Source: an uncultured Rubrobacteraceae bacterium
GTDB lineage: Bacteria > Actinomycetota > Rubrobacteria > Rubrobacterales > Rubrobacteraceae
Assembly: GCA_902806105.1 (NCBI GenBank)
Contig: CADCVI010000202.1
Location: 1 to 5,447, forward strand
Direction of reading: 5' to 3'
Length of the DNA: 5,447 bases
The notes under the pieces were generated by a model that saw only the letters and a list, made by a program, of their open reading frames with translations, did no database searches and had not been told where the DNA came from. Shown here piece after piece: positions 1-5,295 of the stretch. The translations under genes and the position numbers were made by a program. Each line of letters opens with the position of its first letter. Position 1 is the first letter of the stretch.

Positions 1-1
1 G

Positions 2-49
2 GACTACATGTACGAGGAGGGTAACATCGGTCACCGCTCCTCTTCGTAA
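2..49 (+). CDS. Possible C-terminal end of an upstream gene (partial)
   Basis: Reading from base 2 gives the 15 residues DYMYEEGNIGHRSSS followed by a TAA stop at 47-49. Most codons end in G or C, as expected for coding DNA in such a genome, and the reading frame is open to the window edge. The segment is too short to assign a family. A second frame (from base 3) is also open across the edge and runs to a TAG near 90, so the choice of frame is an inference from codon usage only. Confidence 0.35.
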   Translation, partial: DYMYEEGNIGHRSSS

Positions 50-429
50 GCGGTCGTCCGCTCGGAGCACTGGGTGTAACCCTTGGTAGCCGAGCGCGTC
101 CGCCCTCTTCTCCCTTCTGGACCCGCTTCTGCCTGTCGATCTATGACGAGTCAAGCTGCACCCCCTCACTCTCTGCGGAAGCATCCACGCCTCGAAGGCT
201 GCGACACTGGTCTCCGATTCTCAAGAGGCATCCACCCGGGTGTGCGGAAGGGTTCTACGCTGTTCCCCATGTATCGAATCTCATGCGAAGCCCGTGAGTA
301 AGCTAGGCCCCTACGTCCCGATAGCTTTTCTTCCTTCGCTCCGGTTGTCCCTCAACCTGGTGGAGTTTAGGATGCGCTACGCTGGGAAATGCTGACGAAG
401 CAGCAAGGACCTACTCTAGAAAGACGGAA
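50..429. other. Stretch without a convincing gene
   Basis: About 380 bases between the possible upstream gene end and the phospholipase-like gene. It looks less GC-rich than the stress genes to the right and holds only short open frames with no recognisable protein motif. A 72-codon frame (83-301) has an unnatural composition rich in Arg, Ser and Pro and no good ribosome binding site. The words GCATCCAC and TGCGGAAG each occur twice between 173 and 249, which may be chance or a trace of decayed coding sequence. A small hairpin (TGCTG/CAGCA, 390-405) lies near the next gene. The frame of that gene stays open back to 325 without a usable start codon, so part of this stretch may once have encoded its N-terminus. 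Confidence 0.5.
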
Positions 430-897
430 GTGCTCGTACCCAAGCCGAGGAAAGAAGCCCAGCCCCCAAAACGCAATGGCGTAGTCCACACGATAAGGGC
501 CCCTTACCTGGGAACAATCTCTCTCCCCGTACTCTCAGAGGTGGCCAAGGGCGGGCCGTCCGACAATCGGGGGGCACCACGGCAGTTGAGTCTTCCGGTT
601 TACGGCAATTACTGTGGGCTCGGCCATGGCGATCCGACCGGGAACACGCCGCCCATTGATGCGGTCGATGCCGTCTGCCGGGAGCACGATCTGTGCTACG
701 CGCTCCTCGGCGACTTCGACAGTCGATGCGACCAAGACTTCATCGAATGCATGCCAAGAGCCATAGCGAGCACCCCGTCTCCGGCGGGAAAAAATGCGGG
801 GTTCTTGTCACTGCTATATTTCTCGTTAGCCGAACGGAACCTCGCACTTGGCGAAACCCTGTTCAAAAGAACTAATTTGGAACGCCGAGAAGGCTAG
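430..897 (+). CDS. Phospholipase A2-like protein
   Basis: A 155-residue protein with a phospholipase A2 core. Secreted enzymes of this fold hydrolyse the sn-2 ester of phospholipids using calcium and a His-Asp pair. Residues 58-66 (YGNYCGLGH) match the calcium-binding loop, followed by PPIDAVD at 74-80. The catalytic helix is CREHDLCY at 83-90, with His86 and Asp87. Further cysteines at 100 and 107 (CDQDFIEC) fit the disulfide pattern of the fold. The C-terminal part (about 110-155) is mildly hydrophobic and then basic. The start used is GTG at 430, with only a weak GA-rich sequence upstream. No signal peptide is visible, which is odd for a disulfide-rich, calcium-dependent enzyme. The open frame continues upstream to 325 without a start codon, so the 5' end may be truncated or mis-set. 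It stands alone, with lower-GC codon use than the right-hand genes. The family assignment is firm; activity is not proven. Confidence 0.75.
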   Translation: MLVPKPRKEAQPPKRNGVVHTIRAPYLGTISLPVLSEVAKGGPSDNRGAPRQLSLPVYGNYCGLGHGDPTGNTPPIDAVDAVCREHDLCYALLGDFDSRCDQDFIECMPRAIASTPSPAGKNAGFLSLLYFSLAERNLALGETLFKRTNLERREG

Positions 898-1011
898 TCT
901 TCTCAGAGACTCGAACATTCCGAAAAGCCCGGCGCCACCTAGTTATTTGGATTGTTCACCCGAGCATGCGGAAGGACCTTCTGCGAACTTCGGTCTGACG
1001 GTGTTCTCGGA

Positions 1012-1041
1012 AGTCGGCATGGCTCCGATCGTATGCCGACT
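1012..1041 (+). terminator. Hairpin downstream of the phospholipase-like gene
   Basis: A perfect 9-bp inverted repeat, AGTCGGCAT (1012-1020) and ATGCCGACT (1033-1041), with a 12-base loop. An A/T-rich tail (ATCTATTCTATCT) follows. It lies about 115 bases after the phospholipase-like stop codon and before the convergent methyltransferase gene, so a terminator role is reasonable. The tail is not a clean T-run, so this is an inference. Confidence 0.4.
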
Positions 1042-1091
1042 ATCTATTCTATCTAAAAGGTAGAGAGGGTTCATCTTGTATATAAGAAGCC

Positions 1092-1129
1092 GATCCTTGC
1101 CCGGTATCGGGATGGTTGCCGGCAGGATC
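1092..1129 (-). terminator. Imperfect hairpin downstream of the PrmA-like gene
   Basis: GATCCTTGCC (1092-1101) pairs with GGCAGGATC (1121-1129) with one bulged base. Read on the minus strand, the hairpin begins 7 bases after the stop of the PrmA-like gene and is followed by the T/A-rich GGCTTCTTATATAC. Position and tail fit a terminator for that gene. The loop is long (19 bases) and the tail imperfect. Confidence 0.35.
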
Positions 1130-1136
1130 ACGGGCG

Positions 1137-2096
1137 CTACGGTTTGCGGAACACCATCCCCACCCAACCGTCCTGCGAGCGTCGCTCCTCCAATCCCAAG
1201 CCCGCCGCGCGCACGGCGTCGGCGGCCACCTCGGCGCGCGCCGCGACCGAGCCGCTTGTGACGAGGACGCCGCCGCGCCGCACGGTTGCGGCTAGGTCCG
1301 GGGCCAACTCGACCAGCACGTTGGGGAAGATGTTCGCGGCCACCACGTCGTAAGGTGGAGCAGCGGACGCGACGCCGCCCCGGCCCACCTCGACCGCGTC
1401 GACCAGGCCGTTGAGCGAGACGGTCTCTCGGGCTACGGCCACGGCGGCCGCGTCGATGTCCAGCGCCAGCACCTCGCCGGCCCCCAGTTTGGCGGCGGCC
1501 ACTGCCAGGATGCCAGACCCCGTGCCCAGGTCCAGCACCCGATCGCCCGGCCGGACGTACTCTTCCAGCAAGACCAGCGCTAGCTGCGTCGCCGGGTGCC
1601 GCCCGGTGCCGAACACGCCCCGCGCGGAGCCGTCGCCCGCGGGCAGCTCCACGACCAGGTGGGCATCCGAAGCTTTGTACGCTTCGCCCGCTGGTTTGAT
1701 GACGATCGTGCGGCCGACGCGCAGAGGTATAGCGTCGTCCCACGTTTCGTGGTAGGTCACGGGAAAATCATGGGGGCCCATCAGCAAAGAAGCAAAGCAG
1801 TGGCCGGTCGCCCGGCCGATCTGCTCCTTCTGCCCCGGGGTGAGGGCGACCTCGACGACGAACGGACCGCCGCCCCGTCCTCCGGACGGCCTGGGCTCGA
1901 GCAGCTGCCTGACGGCGGAGCGCGAGACGGGCAAGGATTCGCTGCCGGCCTTCGCCGCGACGCCCGAGAAGCGTTTTAGTTGCGCCGGGGGCACGCTTAC
2001 TGAGTGCAGGATCATGCCCGTCCGCCGAAAGTAGTGCACTTTCTGCGTCGGCGTCAGGCGGATCTCGATCGCGTCACTGGAGGGTTTATTGGTCAC
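1137..2096 (-). CDS. prmA: PrmA-like SAM-dependent methyltransferase
   Basis: A 319-residue protein of the ribosomal protein L11 methyltransferase (PrmA) family, whose characterised members trimethylate L11 using S-adenosylmethionine. The PrmA signature FGTGRHPATQLAL is at 162-174, SAM motif I VLDLGTGSGILA at 187-198, the acidic ribose-binding motif LALDID at 210-215 and VVAANIF at 251-257. It ends QDGWVGMVFRKP. The C-terminal two thirds follow PrmA closely. Residues 1-110 do not resemble the usual L11-binding domain; they carry two copies of an LTPxQK...R.TG motif (10-27 and 81-98), so the substrate may not be L11. GTG at 2094-2096 is preferred as start: AAAGGG lies upstream, and a possible -10 element overlaps the alternative ATG at 2160-2162, which has no ribosome binding site and would add 22 unremarkable residues. 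A second copy of the 3' end lies at 5296-5447. The methyltransferase fold is certain; the exact start and target are not. Confidence 0.85.
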   Translation of the reverse strand: MTNKPSSDAIEIRLTPTQKVHYFRRTGMILHSVSVPPAQLKRFSGVAAKAGSESLPVSRSAVRQLLEPRPSGGRGGGPFVVEVALTPGQKEQIGRATGHCFASLLMGPHDFPVTYHETWDDAIPLRVGRTIVIKPAGEAYKASDAHLVVELPAGDGSARGVFGTGRHPATQLALVLLEEYVRPGDRVLDLGTGSGILAVAAAKLGAGEVLALDIDAAAVAVARETVSLNGLVDAVEVGRGGVASAAPPYDVVAANIFPNVLVELAPDLAATVRRGGVLVTSGSVAARAEVAADAVRAAGLGLEERRSQDGWVGMVFRKP

Positions 2097-2157
2097 CGAG
2101 TTTGGCCCTTTCTTGGATCGACTCCCACAAACCTCTAGCAGGTACGGCTCACAAGGC

Positions 2158-2186
2158 ATCATATGCCGTGCGCGACGCGTCGGGAA
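2158..2186 (-). promoter_or_regulatory. Possible sigma-70-type promoter for the PrmA-like gene
   Basis: On the minus strand, TATGAT (plus positions 2158-2163) matches the -10 consensus at five of six bases. With a 17-base spacer the -35 is TTCCCG (2181-2186), which matches only three. Initiation near 2150 would give a leader of about 50 bases before the GTG at 2096. The -10 is embedded in a small inverted repeat, GGCAT-CAT-ATGCC (2155-2167), which might be an operator. Based on sequence match only. Confidence 0.33.
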
Positions 2187-2207
2187 GTGGAGAGTCTCCT
2201 CTCCTTA

Positions 2208-2236
2208 TTGACTGGAGAGCGGAAGGGTCGTTATCC
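2208..2236 (+). promoter_or_regulatory. Possible promoter for the gene at 2304
   Basis: TTGACT (2208-2213) matches the -35 consensus at five of six bases. At a 16-17 base spacing, GTTATC/TTATCC (2230-2236) is a poor -10. The hexamer GGAGAG occurs at 2189-2194 and 2214-2219, and its complement CTCTCC at 2199-2204, so an operator-like arrangement overlaps the -35. The location, in a divergent intergenic region about 70 bases before a start codon with a GGAGG sequence, supports the reading. The weak -10 keeps confidence low. Confidence 0.25.
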
Positions 2237-2303
2237 GAAGTCGGCGCGGGCTGGCGTGGGGAGGATCATGCCCCTACTGGGTAAACACCGCACCCGGAGG
2301 CCC

Positions 2304-2917
2304 ATGGACAGCGAGGAGGGACGCATCGTATCCAGGACTCACCACCGACCAACAACGGCATTCCGGAAGGGCCGCCAGCCCGTCAGGACGTCGCCGTGCT
2401 GCTCGACGTCTCGGAACTCGAAATCGACAAGATCCACCTGATCGTCAGGGACCTCAGATCCCATGCCTCCGTGCTCCCGGAACTCGTGAGCCTCGTCGAG
2501 ATCGGCGTGGACGCCGATCTCGACGAGGTAGAGCACAGGATAAAGGGGGTTAGGGCCAAGGTGTTCCTGAAGGTCCGCCTGTACAACGCGCGCCATGCTC
2601 GTCCACTCCCTGGACACCGTGGCGGAGCACGTGGAGATACTCGAGGGCCTCACCAGGACGAGCTGTTGACGGGAACGCGGGGTAACGCGGTGAGGGCAAC
2701 AGAGAACGTCCTAGGGGACTTGGATGTGTGCGGCACGGTCGACGGGGCGCTCAAAGGCTGGCTGGAGGCCGTCCAGGACACCCTCCGGGAGGTCTTAAGC
2801 CAGGCCGGGGGCAAACCCAAGCGGCGGGAGGCGCCGGTCCGGCCTTCCACCAGGGGGCCATCTTCCTCCGCGGGCGAGCCGTCATCGGAAGTCCCACAGA
2901 AGGAGAAGCAGGGGTAG
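2304..2917 (+). pseudogene. Probable frameshifted hypothetical gene
   Basis: The ATG at 2304 follows GGAGG (2297-2301) and opens MDSEEGRIVS. Around 2331-2340 the convincing reading passes to another frame, giving QDSPPTNNGIPEG, VAVLLDVSELEIDKIHL, VRDLRSHASVLPEL and IKGVRAKVFLKVRL. Near 2590, in a CGCGCG run, it moves again to give MLVHSLDTVAEHVEIL, which ends at TGA 2667-2669. The earlier frame then resumes (NAVRATENVLGDL, LEAVQDTLREVL) and stops at TAG 2915-2917. The middle part resembles, from memory, actinobacterial hypothetical proteins with segments like DLRAHVSL and GVEAQVLLKVRLDNV; I cannot name a function. One frame is open from the GTG at 2396 to 2917 (173 residues), so a shorter intact protein is the main alternative. 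The last third is rich in Pro, Ser, Glu and Lys and looks disordered. Sequencing errors in GC runs could mimic the shifts. Confidence 0.5.
2491..2528. repeat. Perfect palindrome, 18-bp arms with a 2-base centre
   Basis: CCTCGTCGAGATCGGCGT (2491-2508) is followed by GG and then by its exact reverse complement (2511-2528). It lies inside the decayed gene and encodes LVEIGVDADLDE in the sense frame; the antisense strand reads the similar LVEIGVHADLDE. In RNA it would form a very stable hairpin and in DNA a cruciform. No T-run follows, so it is not a standard terminator. The function is unknown. Confidence 0.9.
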
Positions 2918-3077
2918 GTAGAGGTTCCTACGCTACGAAAGGCTGGAGGGCACGGTTACTCTTACGAGGGTCCCCAACCTCCGCCCCCAGAAGCCAAAAC
3001 CCCCCCACCAGGGTGTAACGATCTTGGCCTTCTCGTGCGTCCAACGCTACAAAGACAACCCGCGAATGGAGGGCGAT

Positions 3078-3320
3078 ATGTCGGAAAAAGTCATAGGCAA
3101 GGCCAAGGAAGCCTACGGCGCCTTGGCGGGCGACGAGGCCAAGAAGGCCGAGGGCCGCGCCCTGCAAAGGAAGGCCGAAGCGGAGGCCGAGGTCGAGCAA
3201 AGGGAGAGGACCAGGCAAGCCGAGGCCGAAGCCAAGAAGGCCGAGCGCCAACGAGACGAGCAAGAGCGCAAGGACAAGGGGGCCTTGGGCGGCCTCACGG
3301 ACACCCTGAGTGGCCTCTAG
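3078..3320 (+). CDS. CsbD-like stress protein with charged helical extension
   Basis: An 80-residue, very hydrophilic protein. The first 30 residues, beginning MSEKVIGKAKEAYGALAGDE and continuing to KKAEGRA, match the CsbD family, small proteins induced in bacterial general stress responses and of unknown biochemical role. Residues 31-67 are almost only Lys, Arg, Glu, Gln and Ala and should form a long charged helix or coiled coil, which ordinary CsbD proteins of about 60-70 residues lack. The tail is GALGGLTDTLSGL. The start at 3078 is chosen because GGAGG (3068-3072) sits five bases upstream and the family N-terminus begins there; an in-frame ATG at 3066 lies too close to that site and upstream of the conserved part. 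It is the first gene of a tight three-gene cluster, ending three bases before the next ATG. No clear promoter was found between 2918 and 3067. Confidence 0.85.
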   Translation: MSEKVIGKAKEAYGALAGDEAKKAEGRALQRKAEAEAEVEQRERTRQAEAEAKKAERQRDEQERKDKGALGGLTDTLSGL

Positions 3321-3323
3321 GGT

Positions 3324-4607
3324 ATGGCAGACAAGGCCACGGTCCACGTCCTCTCGCACACCGACGGGTGGGCTGTGGTGCGCGAGGGCAACGACAGGGC
3401 CACCTCCGTACATGCCACCCAGGCGGAGGCGGCCAAGGCCGGGCGGAAGATCGCCCGCGAGGACGAAACCGAGTTCTTGCTCCACGCCAGGGACGGGCGC
3501 GTCCGGGACCGCAGCGACTACGGCGGGGGCCACGCCCCTCCCTCTGCGCCGCCTGAGGACGCTCCGGCCCCTCCCGCGGCTAGCGTGGTGGGCGCGGCTA
3601 CCCGGGCGACGGGCGGGGTGGTCGGCCTGGCCACCGGGGTCGTTGGCGGGGCGCTCGAGGGGCCCGGGCCAGCGGCTACCGGCGTAGGCCAAGGCAGCAA
3701 GGCGTCACACGAAGAGGGAAGAACCGGCGACACCAACGAGGAGGCGGGTGGCTTGGTCTACGAGGAGCGCTACGCGGATTACGAGGTCCACGACCGGGCC
3801 GGCGATAGGCTCGGCCATGTGGACTTCCTGTTCCTCGACGAGGACGACCGCCCGGAGTACCTGGGGGTAAAGATGGGCCTGCTGGGCACCCGCTCGACGC
3901 TCATCCCCTGGGCGGCGGTAGCGCGCGCGGACGAGGAAGGAAGGTACCTAGAGGTCGCCGTGGACAAGGAGACGGCCGCCAGCGGCCCCGCCTTCGCGGA
4001 CGGCCAGGAGATCACGCCGGAGCTGGAGCGCCAGGTCCGCGACCACTACGGGCTCGAGCAGGCGGCCGAGGATCGCGGCGCCTTCGGCGATTACCACACG
4101 GGCGCCGAGCAGACCGGCACGAACGCCGGCCCCGGCGACCTCGGCGCGGCCACGGACGAGGCCGCGACCGGCGGGTCGCGCGAGCGCCGCGACGAGGGAG
4201 AGGCTTCGGGCCGGACAGGAAGCCATCCCGCGGCTAAGGGCGAGATCCGGGTGCAGCGCTTGGAGGAGGAGCTTGTCGCCGGGACCCGCGAGCGCGAGGC
4301 GGGGGCCATGAGGATCCGCAAGCGCGTGCGCACGGAGCGCGAGAGGGTGGAGGTGCCCGTCAGGCGCGAGGAGGTGCGCGTCGAGAGGGTCCCGGTCTCG
4401 GAGGGGGCGCCGGGGGCCGAGATAGGGGAGGAAGAGGTCGTCGTGCCGGTGACCGAGACCGAGGTCTCGGTCTCGAAGAGGGCCGTGGTCAAGGAGGAGA
4501 TCCGTATCCGCAAGGACGTGGTGGAAGAGACCGAGGTCGTCGAGGAGGACGTGAGGCGCGAGGAGATAGACGTGGTGGACGAGACCGACCGAAGAAGGGA
4601 AGGATAG
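3324..4607 (+). CDS. DUF2188-PRC barrel-DUF2382 (YsnF/AvaK) stress protein
   Basis: A 427-residue protein with three recognisable domains. Residues 6-66 (VHVLSHTDGWAVVREG to RDGRVRDRSDYG) match DUF2188. Residues 87-124 form a Gly/Ala/Val-rich segment (VVGLATGVVGGALEG) that may be a flexible linker or weak membrane-associating stretch. Residues about 148-217 form a PRC barrel (HVDFLFLDEDDRPEYLGVK, then LIPWAAVA). A Gly/Glu-rich linker spans about 245-305. Residues 307-419 are a DUF2382 domain with alternating charged and Val/Ile residues (RIRKRVRTERERVEVPVR, VVVPVTETEVSVSK, VVKEEIRIRKDVVEE). PRC-DUF2382 proteins are known from general stress loci; the molecular role is not established. No signal peptide is seen, so a cytoplasmic location is likely. 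The ATG lies three bases after the CsbD-like stop with almost no Shine-Dalgarno sequence (AGGGT), which suggests translational coupling. The next gene follows after three bases. Confidence 0.9.
   Translation: MADKATVHVLSHTDGWAVVREGNDRATSVHATQAEAAKAGRKIAREDETEFLLHARDGRVRDRSDYGGGHAPPSAPPEDAPAPPAASVVGAATRATGGVVGLATGVVGGALEGPGPAATGVGQGSKASHEEGRTGDTNEEAGGLVYEERYADYEVHDRAGDRLGHVDFLFLDEDDRPEYLGVKMGLLGTRSTLIPWAAVARADEEGRYLEVAVDKETAASGPAFADGQEITPELERQVRDHYGLEQAAEDRGAFGDYHTGAEQTGTNAGPGDLGAATDEAATGGSRERRDEGEASGRTGSHPAAKGEIRVQRLEEELVAGTREREAGAMRIRKRVRTERERVEVPVRREEVRVERVPVSEGAPGAEIGEEEVVVPVTETEVSVSKRAVVKEEIRIRKDVVEETEVVEEDVRREEIDVVDETDRRREG
4454..4475. repeat. Inverted repeat in the DUF2382 coding region
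   Basis: CGAGACCGAG (4454-4463) and CTCGGTCTCG (4466-4475) are exact reverse complements separated by GT. The segment encodes part of VTETEVSVSK. The repeat probably reflects biased Thr/Glu/Val/Ser codons in the domain, but it could form a hairpin in the mRNA. Confidence 0.85.
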
Positions 4608-4610
4608 GTT

Positions 4611-4790
4611 ATGTCCAAGAGGAGCAGCCAGGACAAGGCCGAGGGGGCCATCGACAAGGTCGCGGGCCGCGCCAAGGAGGCCGGCGGCTCGCTCACCGGC
4701 GACAGGGACAAGAAGGCCGAGGGGCGCGCCGACCAGGACAAGGGCACCCTCAAGAAGAAGAAGGGCGCCGTCAAGGACCTACTGAAGTAG
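4611..4790 (+). CDS. CsbD family stress protein
   Basis: A 59-residue protein of the CsbD family at the usual compact length. It starts MSKRSSQDKAEGAIDKVAGR, continues AKEAGGSLTGD and KKAEGRADQDKG, and ends in a basic tail (KKKKGAVKDLLK). CsbD proteins are abundant, hydrophilic and probably largely disordered, and are induced in general stress; no reaction is known. The ATG is three bases after the stop of the DUF2382 protein, and AGGA (4601-4604) sits six bases upstream, partly inside the preceding gene. This is the last gene of the cluster and is followed by a GC-rich hairpin. It shares the GKAKEA/GRAKEA and KKAEGRA motifs with the first gene of the cluster but lacks its charged helical extension. 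Confidence 0.92.
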   Translation: MSKRSSQDKAEGAIDKVAGRAKEAGGSLTGDRDKKAEGRADQDKGTLKKKKGAVKDLLK

Positions 4791-4809
4791 CCGTAAGCCA
4801 ATAGCGGAC

Positions 4810-4842
4810 GCGGCCGGGGCTGTAAGCCACGCCCCGGCCCGC
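4810..4842. terminator. GC-rich hairpin between convergent genes
   Basis: GGCCGGGGC (4812-4820) pairs perfectly with GCCCCGGCC (4831-4839) across a 10-base loop. The stem extends by two more pairs if one C bulges (4810-4811 with 4841-4842). It sits 20 bases after the CsbD stop and about 30 bases beyond the stop of the convergent DUF2795 gene, so it could serve both directions. Neither side has a T-run, which is common for hairpins in very GC-rich actinobacteria. Confidence 0.5.
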
Positions 4843-4872
4843 GGACCCTGCGCCGGTTCTCTCTACCCTCTC

Positions 4873-5091
4873 CTACTGGCCGCCCTGCACCTTCTGCAGG
4901 ACCTCGTCGGCGCTGTTGAAGTTCTCCGTACCCGAGTCCCTTATCTGCTGGACCAGCTCCTGGGGGGCGTTGTTGCCCTCCGCGTTGGAGGCGACCTCCT
5001 CCTTGCCCGCGGGGAAGTTCACCCCCTGCAGGTAGCCCTGAAGTTGCCCGAGGTCTAGGTTTCCCAGGTCGCCCAGGTTGCCGAGTCCCAT
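4873..5091 (-). CDS. DUF2795 domain protein
   Basis: A 72-residue protein. Residues 1-16 are a Leu/Gly-rich lead (MGLGNLGDLGNLDLGQ). The remainder matches DUF2795, a short helical domain common in actinobacteria: LQGYLQGVNFPAGKEEV at 17-33, NNAPQELVQQIRD at 40-52 and FNSADEVLQKV at 58-68. The typical YL..V.FPA.K.EL...A pattern is clear. The function is unknown; these genes are frequently found beside stress genes such as the CsbD and DUF2382 genes here. The ATG (5089-5091) is preceded by AAGGAGG with nine bases between GGAGG and the ATG, which supports strong translation. It is transcribed towards the CsbD cluster, with a shared hairpin between them, and a possible SigB/SigF-type promoter lies upstream. 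Confidence 0.9.
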   Translation of the reverse strand: MGLGNLGDLGNLDLGQLQGYLQGVNFPAGKEEVASNAEGNNAPQELVQQIRDSGTENFNSADEVLQKVQGGQ

Positions 5092-5137
5092 ACCGTTGTT
5101 CCTCCTTCGTGGCGTGCGCGGCTTGCGTGGGGGTCTC

Positions 5138-5164
5138 TACCCGCTACGCCCGAGGCCAAAAAGC
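5138..5164 (-). promoter_or_regulatory. Possible SigB/SigF-type promoter for the DUF2795 gene
   Basis: On the minus strand, GCTTT (plus 5160-5164) and GGGTA (plus 5138-5142) are separated by 17 bases. This resembles the GGTTT/GGGTA pattern of actinobacterial SigB/SigF general-stress promoters. It lies about 47 bases upstream of the ATG. One base of the -35 deviates and the spacer is at the long end. A stress promoter would fit the gene content, but the call rests on a short match. Confidence 0.3.
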
Positions 5165-5295
5165 TCGCACGGCTGACCACGACTCATTCCTTTTCTCTTG
5201 TGCTTCCGAGTGCGTGGAATCGGGGTTCGCGGAAGTTGGCCCCGGTCCTGTGGCGCGTGGCGTGCTTGTGTACAGGCAGGGAGTCATTGCTGATG

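Noticed and set aside
83..301. Plus-strand open frame of 72 codons
   Set aside because: The composition is not protein-like, the start has no ribosome binding site, and no motif is recognised.
372..395. Possible seven-residue leader peptide (MRYAGKC) before the phospholipase-like gene
   Set aside because: It is very short, and no attenuator structure or amino-acid run accompanies it.
943..1020. Possible 25-residue minus-strand peptide with GGAG upstream
   Set aside because: The GGAG is only two bases from the ATG, the peptide matches nothing I know, and its first bases form an arm of the hairpin at 1012-1041.
943..1743. Long minus-strand open frame of 266 codons
   Set aside because: It overlaps the PrmA-like gene in another frame and consists mostly of Arg and Gly, a typical shadow in GC-rich DNA.
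2339..2653. Minus-strand open frame of 104 codons reading LVEIGVHADLDE
   Set aside because: The protein-like look comes from the perfect palindrome, which makes both strands encode similar residues; no ribosome binding site or family match was seen.
2928..3692. Minus-strand open frame of 254 codons
   Set aside because: It is antisense to the CsbD-like gene and the start of the DUF2188-PRC-DUF2382 gene, with low-complexity Leu/Gly/Arg sequence; the plus-strand proteins have clear family motifs.
4091..4801. Minus-strand open frame of 236 codons
   Set aside because: A Ser/Thr-rich shadow of the charged DUF2382 and CsbD genes; it also runs through the CsbD coding region.
5108..5265. 10-base direct repeat CGTGGCGTGC at 5108-5117 and 5256-5265
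   Set aside because: Too short in GC-rich DNA to distinguish from chance, and not associated with any other element.
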